Below are positions 7,649 through 15,871 of a stretch of 49,400 nt of DNA, one piece after another; the stretch's first letter is position 1, and every line of letters starts with the position of its first letter. This DNA is from an uncultured Bacteroidales bacterium (lineage in GTDB: Bacteria > Bacteroidota > Bacteroidia > Bacteroidales > Paludibacteraceae): NCBI GenBank assembly GCA_903830915.1, contig CAIKVR010000315.1:1-49400 (forward strand). Reading direction: 5' to 3'. Under the pieces are notes generated by a model. It worked only from the letters and a program-made list of their open reading frames with translations. It had not been told where the DNA came from and made no database searches. Made by a program: the position numbers and the translations under genes.

Positions 7649-9376
7649 ATGAAATCAATAAATAAACTATCACATCCGAAAAAATATAGCAAATTCTTTC
7701 TCCCCCTTCGGGGGCTGGGGGGTTTTTTGTTGTTCTTCACTATTTCCACTTTTGCGCAAACCCGCACCGTAGGCTTGTTTCTAAACGATTCATCTAAGGT
7801 TTATAAAGGTTATACCTTGTTTGCTCCCAAGCAATACCACACTACTTACCTGATTAATAACGAAGGTAGGGTTGTTCATCAATGGTCAAAAAGTACTTAT
7901 CCTCCGGGACAATCAGTTTATCTGCTACCTAACGGACATATACTGCGTTCATGTATGACTCCCGGCCGACTGAGTAGCGGTGGAGGTGAAGGTGGTCGCA
8001 TTGAAGAATACGATTGGGATGATAATCTGGTTTGGGAACTTGATTTCTCAACCGATACTTACATGCAACACCACGACATCCATATTTTGCCAAATGGAAA
8101 TATTATTATGCTGGTAATTGAGAAAAAAACATTGGCAGAATGTGCTGCAGCTGGATTTAATACAGCAAATTTTCAATTGGATCCTAAAACACAACAACTA
8201 CCTTCAATAGTTTTGCCCGATTATGTCGCTGAAGTTAAACCAACTTATCCCAAAGGTGGAACTGTGGTGTGGGAATGGCATACCTGGGATCATTTGATAC
8301 AGGATTTTGATGCCACCAAGCTTAATTATGGAACTCCAAAACAACATCCTGAGTTGGTCGATTGTGATGGTGATACCAAAAAACTCCCTGCATTTTGGAA
8401 TCACATGAACTCCATTGATTACAACGAACAGTTCGATCAGATAGCCATGAGCGTACGTGGAAACAGCGAAGTATGGATAATCGACCACAGTACAACCACA
8501 GCAGAAGCTAAAAGTCACGCAGGTGGTAAACGTGCTAAAGGCGGAGATTTATTGTACCGTTGGGGAAATCCGGTATGTTATGGTGCAGGAACAGCCAGCG
8601 ACCAACGCTATTTTCAGCAACACGACGTGGAATGGGTAAAACCAGGCTATCCGGGTGCTGGAAATATGACTTGTTTTGATAATGGTTTAGGACGCGGTGG
8701 TACAAAGATATATTCTACTGTTGATGAATTTACTCCTGCCGTAGATGCCAATGGCAACTATGCAGTTACAGTTGGGTCTAAATTTTTACCTGCAACCTAT
8801 TCCTGGTTCTATCAGGGCGATGTAACGTATCCTATGTACTCCGAAAACATCTCGGGAGCTGAACGTTTGCCCAATGGGAATACAATTATGTGCTCTGGTA
8901 CAATTGGTGAATTTCGCGAAGTTACTTCTACAGGTGAAGTTGTATGGAAATATGTGTGTCCGGTTCAACAAAACGGAGTAATAACGCAAGGTGTTGCACC
9001 TGATGCAGATGCAGCCAGAGCCGGTGAGACGATGAACTCCGTTTTCAGGGTATATAAATATCCGCTTGATTATGCCGCATTTAAAGGTAAAACACTCATT
9101 CCGGGTGATTTTATTGAAAAATATACTTCGGGAGTCAGTGAGTTAATCAATACAGCAAACCTAAACGTATTTCCAAATCCTTTTACAGATAAAATCAGCT
9201 TGTCAAATTTCACCGGAAATGAAAGTTACGAATTACTTAATGCGTTCGGACAATGTGTATGGAAAGGAAAAAATATAGAGAATAAAGATTTCTCAATCCT
9301 TATTTCAGGAGTTTACTTTCTGAAAGTCAGTTTTACTAATTACACTCAAACAATAAAGCTCATTAAACAGTTATAA
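7649..9376 (+). CDS. second arylsulfotransferase-family secreted protein, T9SS cargo
   Basis: 575 residues, paralog of the preceding gene. It has the same motifs in the same order: QHHDIHILPNGN near 140-150, WNHMNSIDYN, QQHDVEW, RLPNGNT, and a sorting domain from about 505 (VFPNPF). The N-terminus is unusual: a long n-region, then FFLPLRGLGGF encoded directly by a G/C-rich repeat at 7701-7728, then a hydrophobic stretch ending FAQ. It still reads as a usable signal peptide. The gap to the previous gene is 74 bases and also holds a repeat; the next gene follows after 20 bases. Probably a PAPS-independent sulfotransferase, substrate unknown. Confidence 0.8.
   Translation: MKSINKLSHPKKYSKFFLPLRGLGGFLLFFTISTFAQTRTVGLFLNDSSKVYKGYTLFAPKQYHTTYLINNEGRVVHQWSKSTYPPGQSVYLLPNGHILRSCMTPGRLSSGGGEGGRIEEYDWDDNLVWELDFSTDTYMQHHDIHILPNGNIIMLVIEKKTLAECAAAGFNTANFQLDPKTQQLPSIVLPDYVAEVKPTYPKGGTVVWEWHTWDHLIQDFDATKLNYGTPKQHPELVDCDGDTKKLPAFWNHMNSIDYNEQFDQIAMSVRGNSEVWIIDHSTTTAEAKSHAGGKRAKGGDLLYRWGNPVCYGAGTASDQRYFQQHDVEWVKPGYPGAGNMTCFDNGLGRGGTKIYSTVDEFTPAVDANGNYAVTVGSKFLPATYSWFYQGDVTYPMYSENISGAERLPNGNTIMCSGTIGEFREVTSTGEVVWKYVCPVQQNGVITQGVAPDADAARAGETMNSVFRVYKYPLDYAAFKGKTLIPGDFIEKYTSGVSELINTANLNVFPNPFTDKISLSNFTGNESYELLNAFGQCVWKGKNIENKDFSILISGVYFLKVSFTNYTQTIKLIKQL
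7701..7728. repeat. G/C-rich palindromic repeat inside a signal-peptide coding region
   Basis: The block TCCCCCTTCGGGGGCTGGGG continues into GGTTTTTT. It contains the hairpin CCCCC-TT-CGGGGG and is typical of mobile or amplified intergenic repeats in this phylum. It lies in frame within the signal peptide of the 7649 gene and encodes LPLRGLGGF. Confidence 0.75.
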
Positions 9377-9396
9377 TATTTTTAGTCAAATAAATT

Positions 9397-11064
9397 ATGA
9401 AAAAGTATAGTTTAATATTATTGTGGGCAATGAATTCTATTTGGATTTCCGCTCAAACATTTAATGAAATTCTCGGTCGCCCGACTGATACGTGCATTAC
9501 TGTAAGTATTCTATTCGATTCACAGGTTGATACATATATTCAGTATGGAATTTTGAGTGGAAAATATACCGATTCAACAACTGTCGTAACAAGTGTGGTT
9601 GGTAAGCCTGTAGTAACAAAAATCAGCGGGTTAACGGGCGAAACACGCTATTATTACCGAACTCGTTACCACAAATCAGGTACCAGTACTTTTCTGTCCG
9701 GACCGGAACATAATTTTATTACCCAACGTAAAAAAGGAAGTTCATTTGTGTTCAGCATCGAGGCAGACCCACATCCTTATGACAAGAAAGGCTATCATCC
9801 TTTATGGGATATTTGCCTGAATAATATGTTGACTGATGGATCTGATTTTATGATTGATTTAGGGGATACTTTTGGTGATGACCATACTGCCACCACAATT
9901 ACCAGTGCTGAAATACAACAACTTATGCTCGATAATCGTCCGCATTTTGGAGGCGTTTGTCATTCCATGCCATTTTTCTTTTGTCAGGGTAATCACGAAG
10001 GCGAAAGCGGTTATTATCTGTTACAGACTCCGCCAAATAACCTGGCAACTTACGAGACACTCTGGCGAAAGATGTATTATCCAAACCCCGAACCTGATGC
10101 ATTTTATAGTGGAAATAACGAAGAAGAACTTTTTGGAATGGGGAAACCTCAAAATTACTATGCTTTTGAATGGGGCGATGCTTTATTCGTTGTGGTAGAT
10201 GGTTGGCGGTATTATACAGCCAGTGCCAAGCCCCGCAATTGGGAATGGACCATTGGGAAAACGCAATATGACTGGCTGAAAACAACGCTCGAAACCAGCA
10301 AAGCCAAATATAAGTTTGTTTTCACTCATCACGTAATGGGTGAAACTCGCGGTGGAATAGGAGTTGCAACCGGCTTTGAATGGGGCGGTTTGGATAATGG
10401 TAAGGATAAATTTGCAACAAATCGACCAGGTTGGGAATTACCTATTCACCAGTTAATGGTAAAAAATAAAGTAAATGTACTTTTTCAGGGACACGACCAC
10501 GTTTATGCCTACGAAAAATTAGACAATCTGGTGTATCAAACTATTCAAATGCCAAGTGATTCATCGTATGCTTTGGGTTATATAGCGAACGGAGATGCTT
10601 TTACAGGCACGGTTTTGAAAGGTGCAGGACATATCAGGGTAAGTGTAAACACGGACAGTGTGAAGGTTGATTTTGTAAATGCAAAACTGCCAAAAGACGA
10701 AACAGCTTCATCGAAAAACGGTGACATTTTATATTCTTATTCGGTTAGAAGTTCGACAATAAGCGGGTTGAAAGATGTATCTTTGACTGATCAATCAGGC
10801 TGTTTGGTCTATCCCAATCAGAATGGAAATGAATTTAATATCCGGTTTAATCAATCTTGCATGAAAGGGGCTAGGGTTAAGCTTTCCGACCTGAATGGAC
10901 GAACGATTAAGCAGTATTGTTCAACTGAAAGTATTGCTTCGGGCGAAACCAAAACATTTAAACTTGTTGATTCTAATGGTAATACTATGGCGTCAGGAAT
11001 TTATATTGTTTCAGTAAATTCGGATAGTTTTTCTCAATCTTCCAAAATATTATTGCTCAAGTAA
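9397..11064 (+). CDS. secreted calcineurin-like phosphoesterase, T9SS cargo
   Basis: 555 residues: signal peptide (about 1-19), a fibronectin-like domain of the purple acid phosphatase type (about 22-110), a metallophosphoesterase domain (about 115-420) and a T9SS sorting domain (about 465-555). Metal ligands are complete: D124-x-H126, G156-D157, G198-N199-H200-E201, H311-H312 and G365-H366-D367-H368. It shares the YYPNP-x-PD-x-FY insert with its paralogs at 325 and 12842. It should hydrolyse phosphate mono- or diesters outside the cell. Its stop overlaps the start of the histidine kinase by one base (TAATG), tying enzyme and sensor together translationally. Confidence 0.85.
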   Translation: MKKYSLILLWAMNSIWISAQTFNEILGRPTDTCITVSILFDSQVDTYIQYGILSGKYTDSTTVVTSVVGKPVVTKISGLTGETRYYYRTRYHKSGTSTFLSGPEHNFITQRKKGSSFVFSIEADPHPYDKKGYHPLWDICLNNMLTDGSDFMIDLGDTFGDDHTATTITSAEIQQLMLDNRPHFGGVCHSMPFFFCQGNHEGESGYYLLQTPPNNLATYETLWRKMYYPNPEPDAFYSGNNEEELFGMGKPQNYYAFEWGDALFVVVDGWRYYTASAKPRNWEWTIGKTQYDWLKTTLETSKAKYKFVFTHHVMGETRGGIGVATGFEWGGLDNGKDKFATNRPGWELPIHQLMVKNKVNVLFQGHDHVYAYEKLDNLVYQTIQMPSDSSYALGYIANGDAFTGTVLKGAGHIRVSVNTDSVKVDFVNAKLPKDETASSKNGDILYSYSVRSSTISGLKDVSLTDQSGCLVYPNQNGNEFNIRFNQSCMKGARVKLSDLNGRTIKQYCSTESIASGETKTFKLVDSNGNTMASGIYIVSVNSDSFSQSSKILLLK

Positions 11065-12119
11065 TGAACGTACCTGTGAAATCGAAACTATATTTGCAGG
11101 GTCGGAATTTCGGATTTTACATCATGGCATTTGTATTTCTCATTTTATTTCTGTTGCCGGTACTCTTCACTAGGGTTAATGGCGAAATAAGTTGGATACA
11201 TGTAATGAAAATCTGGAAGGATCAGGCCTTACTTTTCGTTGTATTCGGGTTGAACCACTGGCTGATTGCTCCAAAACTTATGCTTCGCGGTAAATACGGA
11301 CTTTATATGCTTTGTATTGCAGGTATTATTGCACTATCCTCATTTTCATATTATTACTACGATAATATTTTCACCTTACCGAAAGTAAAAACCGAAAATA
11401 CCAAATCAAACAAGCCAACTCCCATTCCACCCTATGCTCATTTATTGATGTATTCGTTATTAATCGTTGGGGTTGATTCGGGTTTGATGTTTTCCAAAAA
11501 ATGGTATGAAAATGAAGAAAAACAGTATATTCTTGAAAAACAGAATTCAGAGATGCAACTCGAAATGCTTCGATATCAGGTAAGTCCGCATTTTTTGATG
11601 AATACACTGAATAATATTTATGCATTAATTGACCTCGATTCATATAAGGCGAAGGAAGCAGTAATGAAACTTTCGAAATTAATGCGCTATATGCTTTACG
11701 AAAATGAGAGTGGAAAGGTGTTGATAAGTAAAGAGTTTGAGTTTGTGAGGAGTTATATTGACTTGATGAAACTCCGTTTCGAAAATGATATGATCATTGA
11801 ACTTAACTTACCGGAACAATACGATGAGTTTGAAATACCGCCTTTGTTGTTTATTTCATATATCGAAAATGCTTTCAAACATGGTGGAGGGAATGACCAT
11901 AAGAGTAAGATTGTAATTTCGTTTATTTTTAATGATAAGATGCTGTTATTCAATTGTTTTAATCTGAAATCGACTATAAAAACAAACGTAGATAAAGGTG
12001 GATTCGGACTTGAGAACAGTAGAAACAGACTGAATATTTTTTATGGCGAGAGATATTCATTGTCAATAAATTCCCCTGAAAAGTATTTTGATGTTACCCT
12101 TAAAATCCCAATGACATGA
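11064..12119 (+). CDS. LytS/YehU-type sensor histidine kinase
   Basis: 351 residues. Four hydrophobic segments in the first ~150 residues anchor it in the inner membrane; there is no large periplasmic sensor domain, so it probably senses through its membrane part. The His_kinase domain starts at SPHFLMNTLNN with the phosphoacceptor candidate H176. The GHKL-type ATPase domain shows the N box (ENAFKHGG, near 270) and a G box (GGFGLENSRNRL). The ORF overlaps the phosphoesterase before it by 1 base and the regulator after it by 4 bases (ATGA). It should phosphorylate the LytTR regulator encoded next and so control this operon or related ones. Confidence 0.9.
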   Translation: MNVPVKSKLYLQGRNFGFYIMAFVFLILFLLPVLFTRVNGEISWIHVMKIWKDQALLFVVFGLNHWLIAPKLMLRGKYGLYMLCIAGIIALSSFSYYYYDNIFTLPKVKTENTKSNKPTPIPPYAHLLMYSLLIVGVDSGLMFSKKWYENEEKQYILEKQNSEMQLEMLRYQVSPHFLMNTLNNIYALIDLDSYKAKEAVMKLSKLMRYMLYENESGKVLISKEFEFVRSYIDLMKLRFENDMIIELNLPEQYDEFEIPPLLFISYIENAFKHGGGNDHKSKIVISFIFNDKMLLFNCFNLKSTIKTNVDKGGFGLENSRNRLNIFYGERYSLSINSPEKYFDVTLKIPMT

Positions 12120-12835
12120 GTATTAAATGTGTGATTGTTGACGATGAACCGCTTGCACTGAGTGTGCTCGAACGCTATATAAGCCAGACTCCATTTCTGG
12201 AATTGGTAGAGAAATTCACAAATCCCGTGAAAGCGTATAAGTATCTGAATGACAATGAAATTGATTTGCTGTTTGTGGATATTCAAATGCCCGATCTGAC
12301 CGGATTTGAGCTGGTGAACAACTTAAAAAAGAAGCCGGTTTTTATTTTTACAACCGCTTATAGCGAATATGCGCTAGAAGGATTCAAAGCTGATGCGTTG
12401 GATTATTTACTGAAACCAATTGATTTTCCTGAATTTACAAAAGCAGTGAACAAGGCTAAAGAATGGCTTGAAATCCGGAACGAAAAAAACTCGCTGGTTG
12501 AAGCCGGCAAAGATTTTCTATTTATTAAGTCGGAGTATAAAATTATCCGTATCAATTTCAACGAAATAACATATATTCAGGGAATGAGCGAATATGTAAA
12601 GATTCATTTGTCTAATCGTAAACCAATCATGTCGCTGATAAGTCTGAAATCACTCGAAGCACAATTGCCCGCTTCTATGTTCATGCGCGTTCATAAATCT
12701 TACATTGTTAACCTTCAGAAAGTAAACACGATAGAACGAAACGAGATTGTTTACGATGATGGGACTATCATTCCGGTAAGTCAGCAATACAAAACTCAGT
12801 TTCAGGAATTTGTTGATAATAACTTTTTGCTTTGA
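12116..12835 (+). CDS. LytTR-family response regulator
   Basis: 239 residues. The receiver domain (1-120) has the acidic pocket VDDE and phosphoacceptor D55 in FVDIQMP, with K at LLKPID. The LytTR DNA-binding domain covers about 138-237 (FIKSEYKIIRI, YIQGMSEYVKI, FMRVHKSYIVN). It overlaps the kinase gene by four bases, which marks a translationally coupled pair. LytTR proteins bind pairs of direct repeats in front of target genes; I did not find a convincing pair by eye in this operon. Confidence 0.92.
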   Translation: MSIKCVIVDDEPLALSVLERYISQTPFLELVEKFTNPVKAYKYLNDNEIDLLFVDIQMPDLTGFELVNNLKKKPVFIFTTAYSEYALEGFKADALDYLLKPIDFPEFTKAVNKAKEWLEIRNEKNSLVEAGKDFLFIKSEYKIIRINFNEITYIQGMSEYVKIHLSNRKPIMSLISLKSLEAQLPASMFMRVHKSYIVNLQKVNTIERNEIVYDDGTIIPVSQQYKTQFQEFVDNNFLL

Positions 12836-12841
12836 AAGTTT

Positions 12842-14251
12842 ATGAGAAAGAAGTTCTTCCTTTTGTTGTTATTATGCTTGAGTATAACTGGTTTTGCTCA
12901 GCGAAAAGACAGACAACCCGACCAACGTCCTGAATCCACCTTCAAAACCGTTGTTCCGGCTCACGATTACGATTTAATTCTTTGTCGTCCAACCAATCAG
13001 TCAATTACTGTATCGGTGCTTTCTTATAAAAATGCAGAGGCTTATCTGGTTTATTATCAGAAAGCCAATAAACAGAACAAAACAGACATCTTGAAGCTGA
13101 ATGCAAACAAACCGATTGAGAGTAAACTTACAGGATTAAAAGTGGATTGTCAGTACGATTATTATGTCTTGTATAAAGCTGAAGGCGAAGAGGGCTTTAC
13201 TCAATCAGCAATCCACAGTTTTCATACCCAACGTACAGCTATTGATTCATTCTGTTTCACACTGACCGCCGACTCGCATTTGGATGAAAACACCGATACA
13301 CAGGTTTATACCAACACTTTACTCAATGCTGCCACTGATTCTTCCGATTTTCATATCGATTTGGGCGATACCTTTATGACAGATAAATACCGCAGGAACT
13401 ATAAAGCTGCATTCAATCAGTATATTGCTCAACGATATTATTTTGGACTATTGCAGGTGCCACTCTTTTTGGTATTGGGCAATCATGATGGTGAAGCCGG
13501 TCAACGACTCAACGGACTTGATGATAATATGACAGTTTGGTCCAATCAAAACCGAAAAACATTTTTCCCTAACCCCGAACCCGACAGCTTTTACAGCGGA
13601 AATAATCAGCCGGAAAACTACAGCGGTTTGCCGCAGGATTATTATTCGTGGACGTGGGGAAACGCGCTTTTCGTTGTGCTCGATCCGTTTTGGTTCACAC
13701 CCCGCAGCGGAAACGACAATCCATGGGACAGAACGCTCGGCAAAACGCAATACGACTGGTTGAAAACCACGTTGGCAAATTCAAAAGCTACATTCAAATT
13801 TATATTTATCCACAATTTGGTGGGTGGCGTCGACCATAAAGGAAAAGGGCGTGGCGGCTCGGAAGTGGCTCATCTTTACGAATGGGGCGGACAGAATCCC
13901 GACGGAACCAACGGGTTTAAAACGCAACGTCCGGAATGGGAAATGCCGATTCATGAGCTTTTAAAGAAATATCACGTAAACGTGGTTTTTCATGGACACG
14001 ACCATTTATTTGCTAAACAAGAATTGGACGGCATCGTTTATCAATGCCTTTCACAGCCCGGAGCCAGGGAGCAGGGTAATACCCGCAATGTCGAAGAATA
14101 TGGATATGTGAACGGAAAAATACTCAATGGACCCGGATATATGCGGGTGAACGTAAAGAGAGACAATGCGACTTTTGAGTTTGTTGGAACAAACCTGAAA
14201 GATACTTCTGAGAATAAGAAAGTTGTTTATCAATATACAATCAAAAAATAA
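12842..14251 (+). CDS. secreted calcineurin-like phosphoesterase without sorting domain
   Basis: 469 residues: signal peptide ending GFAQ (about 1-20), fibronectin-like domain (about 35-130) and metallophosphoesterase (about 135-440). Ligand motifs are D144-x-H146, G175-D176, G213-N214-H215-D216, IHN and G385-H386-D387-H388; the usual GNHE is GNHD here. Unlike its paralogs at 325 and 9397 it stops soon after the catalytic domain and has no T9SS C-terminal domain, so it is probably periplasmic. It follows the response regulator after 6 bases and ends the operon, with a 30-bp inverted repeat downstream. Confidence 0.85.
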   Translation: MRKKFFLLLLLCLSITGFAQRKDRQPDQRPESTFKTVVPAHDYDLILCRPTNQSITVSVLSYKNAEAYLVYYQKANKQNKTDILKLNANKPIESKLTGLKVDCQYDYYVLYKAEGEEGFTQSAIHSFHTQRTAIDSFCFTLTADSHLDENTDTQVYTNTLLNAATDSSDFHIDLGDTFMTDKYRRNYKAAFNQYIAQRYYFGLLQVPLFLVLGNHDGEAGQRLNGLDDNMTVWSNQNRKTFFPNPEPDSFYSGNNQPENYSGLPQDYYSWTWGNALFVVLDPFWFTPRSGNDNPWDRTLGKTQYDWLKTTLANSKATFKFIFIHNLVGGVDHKGKGRGGSEVAHLYEWGGQNPDGTNGFKTQRPEWEMPIHELLKKYHVNVVFHGHDHLFAKQELDGIVYQCLSQPGAREQGNTRNVEEYGYVNGKILNGPGYMRVNVKRDNATFEFVGTNLKDTSENKKVVYQYTIKK

Positions 14252-14304
14252 AACCTGTTTTCAACTTGATAGATAGGTAGTTGAGAATTGGATATGTATT
14301 TTTG

Positions 14305-14394
14305 AACCGCCCCTAAATCCCCTAAAGGGGACTTTAAGAGCATGTTGCGAGACGATACTAATCCAAGTCCCCTTTAGGGGATTTAGGGGCGGTT
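14305..14394. repeat. 30-bp perfect inverted repeat of the G/C-rich family, possible operon terminator
   Basis: The left arm 14305-14334 (AACCGCCCCTAAATCCCCTA and 10 more bases) is exactly the reverse complement of 14365-14394, with a 30-base loop. Each arm also contains its own CCCC-TAAA-GGGG hairpin. A short T-rich stretch follows the right arm. It may end transcription of the operon 3499-14251, or simply be an inverted pair of the repeat family seen at 7580. Confidence 0.8.
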
Positions 14395-14467
14395 GTTTTT
14401 AAGAGCAAAAAATGAAGTGGAAGGGGCAAAGCCCTATTATTAAACCAAAATCATAAAAACACACACC

Positions 14468-15676
14468 ATGAAACGAGTTATTTCATATTTGATTCTTACA
14501 GCAATGCTTGTTTTTAGTTCAACTACCTTTGCTCAAAACGAACCAAAGCAGAACAAGCAATATAACCTGGAACAAGCAACTTCCGAACGTGCTCAACTGC
14601 ATACGGTTGCTTTTAGTGGGTTGGCTTTTATGACCGGAAATTTTGGAGCTGACACTTTTTTTCCTCCGGGTAAAGTAGCTGATTTTTTTGGCTTTCAGTA
14701 TATGCGCGATAACGACAAAAACGACAAAGGGCATAACACCTATTTCCTTACTCGTATTGCCAACAATGTGATTGCTATACTGTCTCCTGAGCAACTTCAG
14801 AAACTAAAGGATTTGGCCAATACGCAAGCACCTGTTTACGATGCTTTCGCAATGAAGCGCATGGTGCTGATTAAAGCATTCCGTACCTGTCTCGAAACTG
14901 GAAAAGAACTTAATAAAGCAGAAATCATTAAATTTGGTGCAGACTTGTATGCATTGGATGCGGACTTGAGCTATAATCGTGCTATGGTTGTTGGTCATGT
15001 AATCAAAGCATTGAGTGCAGAACAAAAGGCAGCATTGGGCAAACTACAGTTTGATAATTCCAATTCGTGGCCTATATTACCGGAAAATCTGGATAAACGA
15101 AGTTTGTCGCACCGTGCCCACGTTGCCGTAATGACTTATGCCAGCGAACTTTTCAGTTGGTATGCCGGTTCGGTAGAAGCGGATGTGTATTTTTGCCCGG
15201 AGCGTCACGGAACGTATTTTGGTGGTTTTTACATGAAGGATTTCCCGGCTATGGGAAATCACGATTATTCCATTAGTACCGCTCTCACAGGCGATGCCGG
15301 ACGTGATTTTATTACTACGCTGAATGCCACTCAGGCTGAATCTTTGTACGAAACAATGCGGAAACAAGCACCGTTATTGAGCGAAATAGTGAAAATAAGA
15401 GAAGCAGTTTCTATTGAACTAAGAAAAGCCATGACCAACGAAAAACCGAATAAAGAAAAGGTATTTTCATTGATAAAACGTTATGGTGAATTGGACGTGG
15501 AAATGTCTTATTATGAAGCAAATTCTTTCTCAGTGATTTACAAAACACTTACTGAGATCCAAAAACAGAAACTGATTCAGATTCGTAATCAAAATGTTTT
15601 ACCTAAAGGTGTGTATCTATATTCTGACCCGGTTGATTTTACTAGTGCATTAGGGGATAGCTATCTGTTGAAATGA
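14468..15676 (+). CDS. secreted protein of unknown function with an internal duplication
   Basis: 402 residues; signal peptide about 1-22 (ending TFAQ). I do not recognise a family. The mature part contains two related halves, about 40-195 and 215-385. The segment TFFPPGKVADFFGFQYMRD matches VYFCPERHGTYFGGFYMKD, each is followed by an LSPEQLQKL or LNATQAESL helix start, and each half ends with SYNRAMVVGHVIKAL or SYYEANSFSVIYKTL. Both helical parts resemble the LTxxQ-like style of small periplasmic stress proteins, but this is weak. It has no T9SS domain. It lies downstream of the phosphoesterase operon, after a long inverted repeat, so it may be its own unit. Confidence 0.7.
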   Translation: MKRVISYLILTAMLVFSSTTFAQNEPKQNKQYNLEQATSERAQLHTVAFSGLAFMTGNFGADTFFPPGKVADFFGFQYMRDNDKNDKGHNTYFLTRIANNVIAILSPEQLQKLKDLANTQAPVYDAFAMKRMVLIKAFRTCLETGKELNKAEIIKFGADLYALDADLSYNRAMVVGHVIKALSAEQKAALGKLQFDNSNSWPILPENLDKRSLSHRAHVAVMTYASELFSWYAGSVEADVYFCPERHGTYFGGFYMKDFPAMGNHDYSISTALTGDAGRDFITTLNATQAESLYETMRKQAPLLSEIVKIREAVSIELRKAMTNEKPNKEKVFSLIKRYGELDVEMSYYEANSFSVIYKTLTEIQKQKLIQIRNQNVLPKGVYLYSDPVDFTSALGDSYLLK

Positions 15677-15794
15677 CTTAAGTTTTTTTATGTGCTAGGC
15701 CGAAACAATAACTTGAACTGTTGATTTTTCAAAACTATAATTGTTAATAACATGCCAAAATTTCACCTTGATTTGTAACAACTCACCGATATGT

Positions 15795-15825
15795 TTTGAT
15801 ATTTAAGAAAATATGATTTTCTTTG
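15795..15825 (+). promoter_or_regulatory. promoter of sppA (TTTG-N19-TTTCTTTG)
   Basis: TTTG at 15795-15798 is followed 19 bases later by TTTCTTTG at 15818-15825, a one-mismatch copy of TAnnTTTG. The spacing is the Bacteroidetes optimum. It lies 46 bases before the sppA ATG. Confidence 0.5.
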
Positions 15826-15871
15826 TACGATTAAATAATTAAAATTTGTAATTGTATAAAATTTACAGAAT

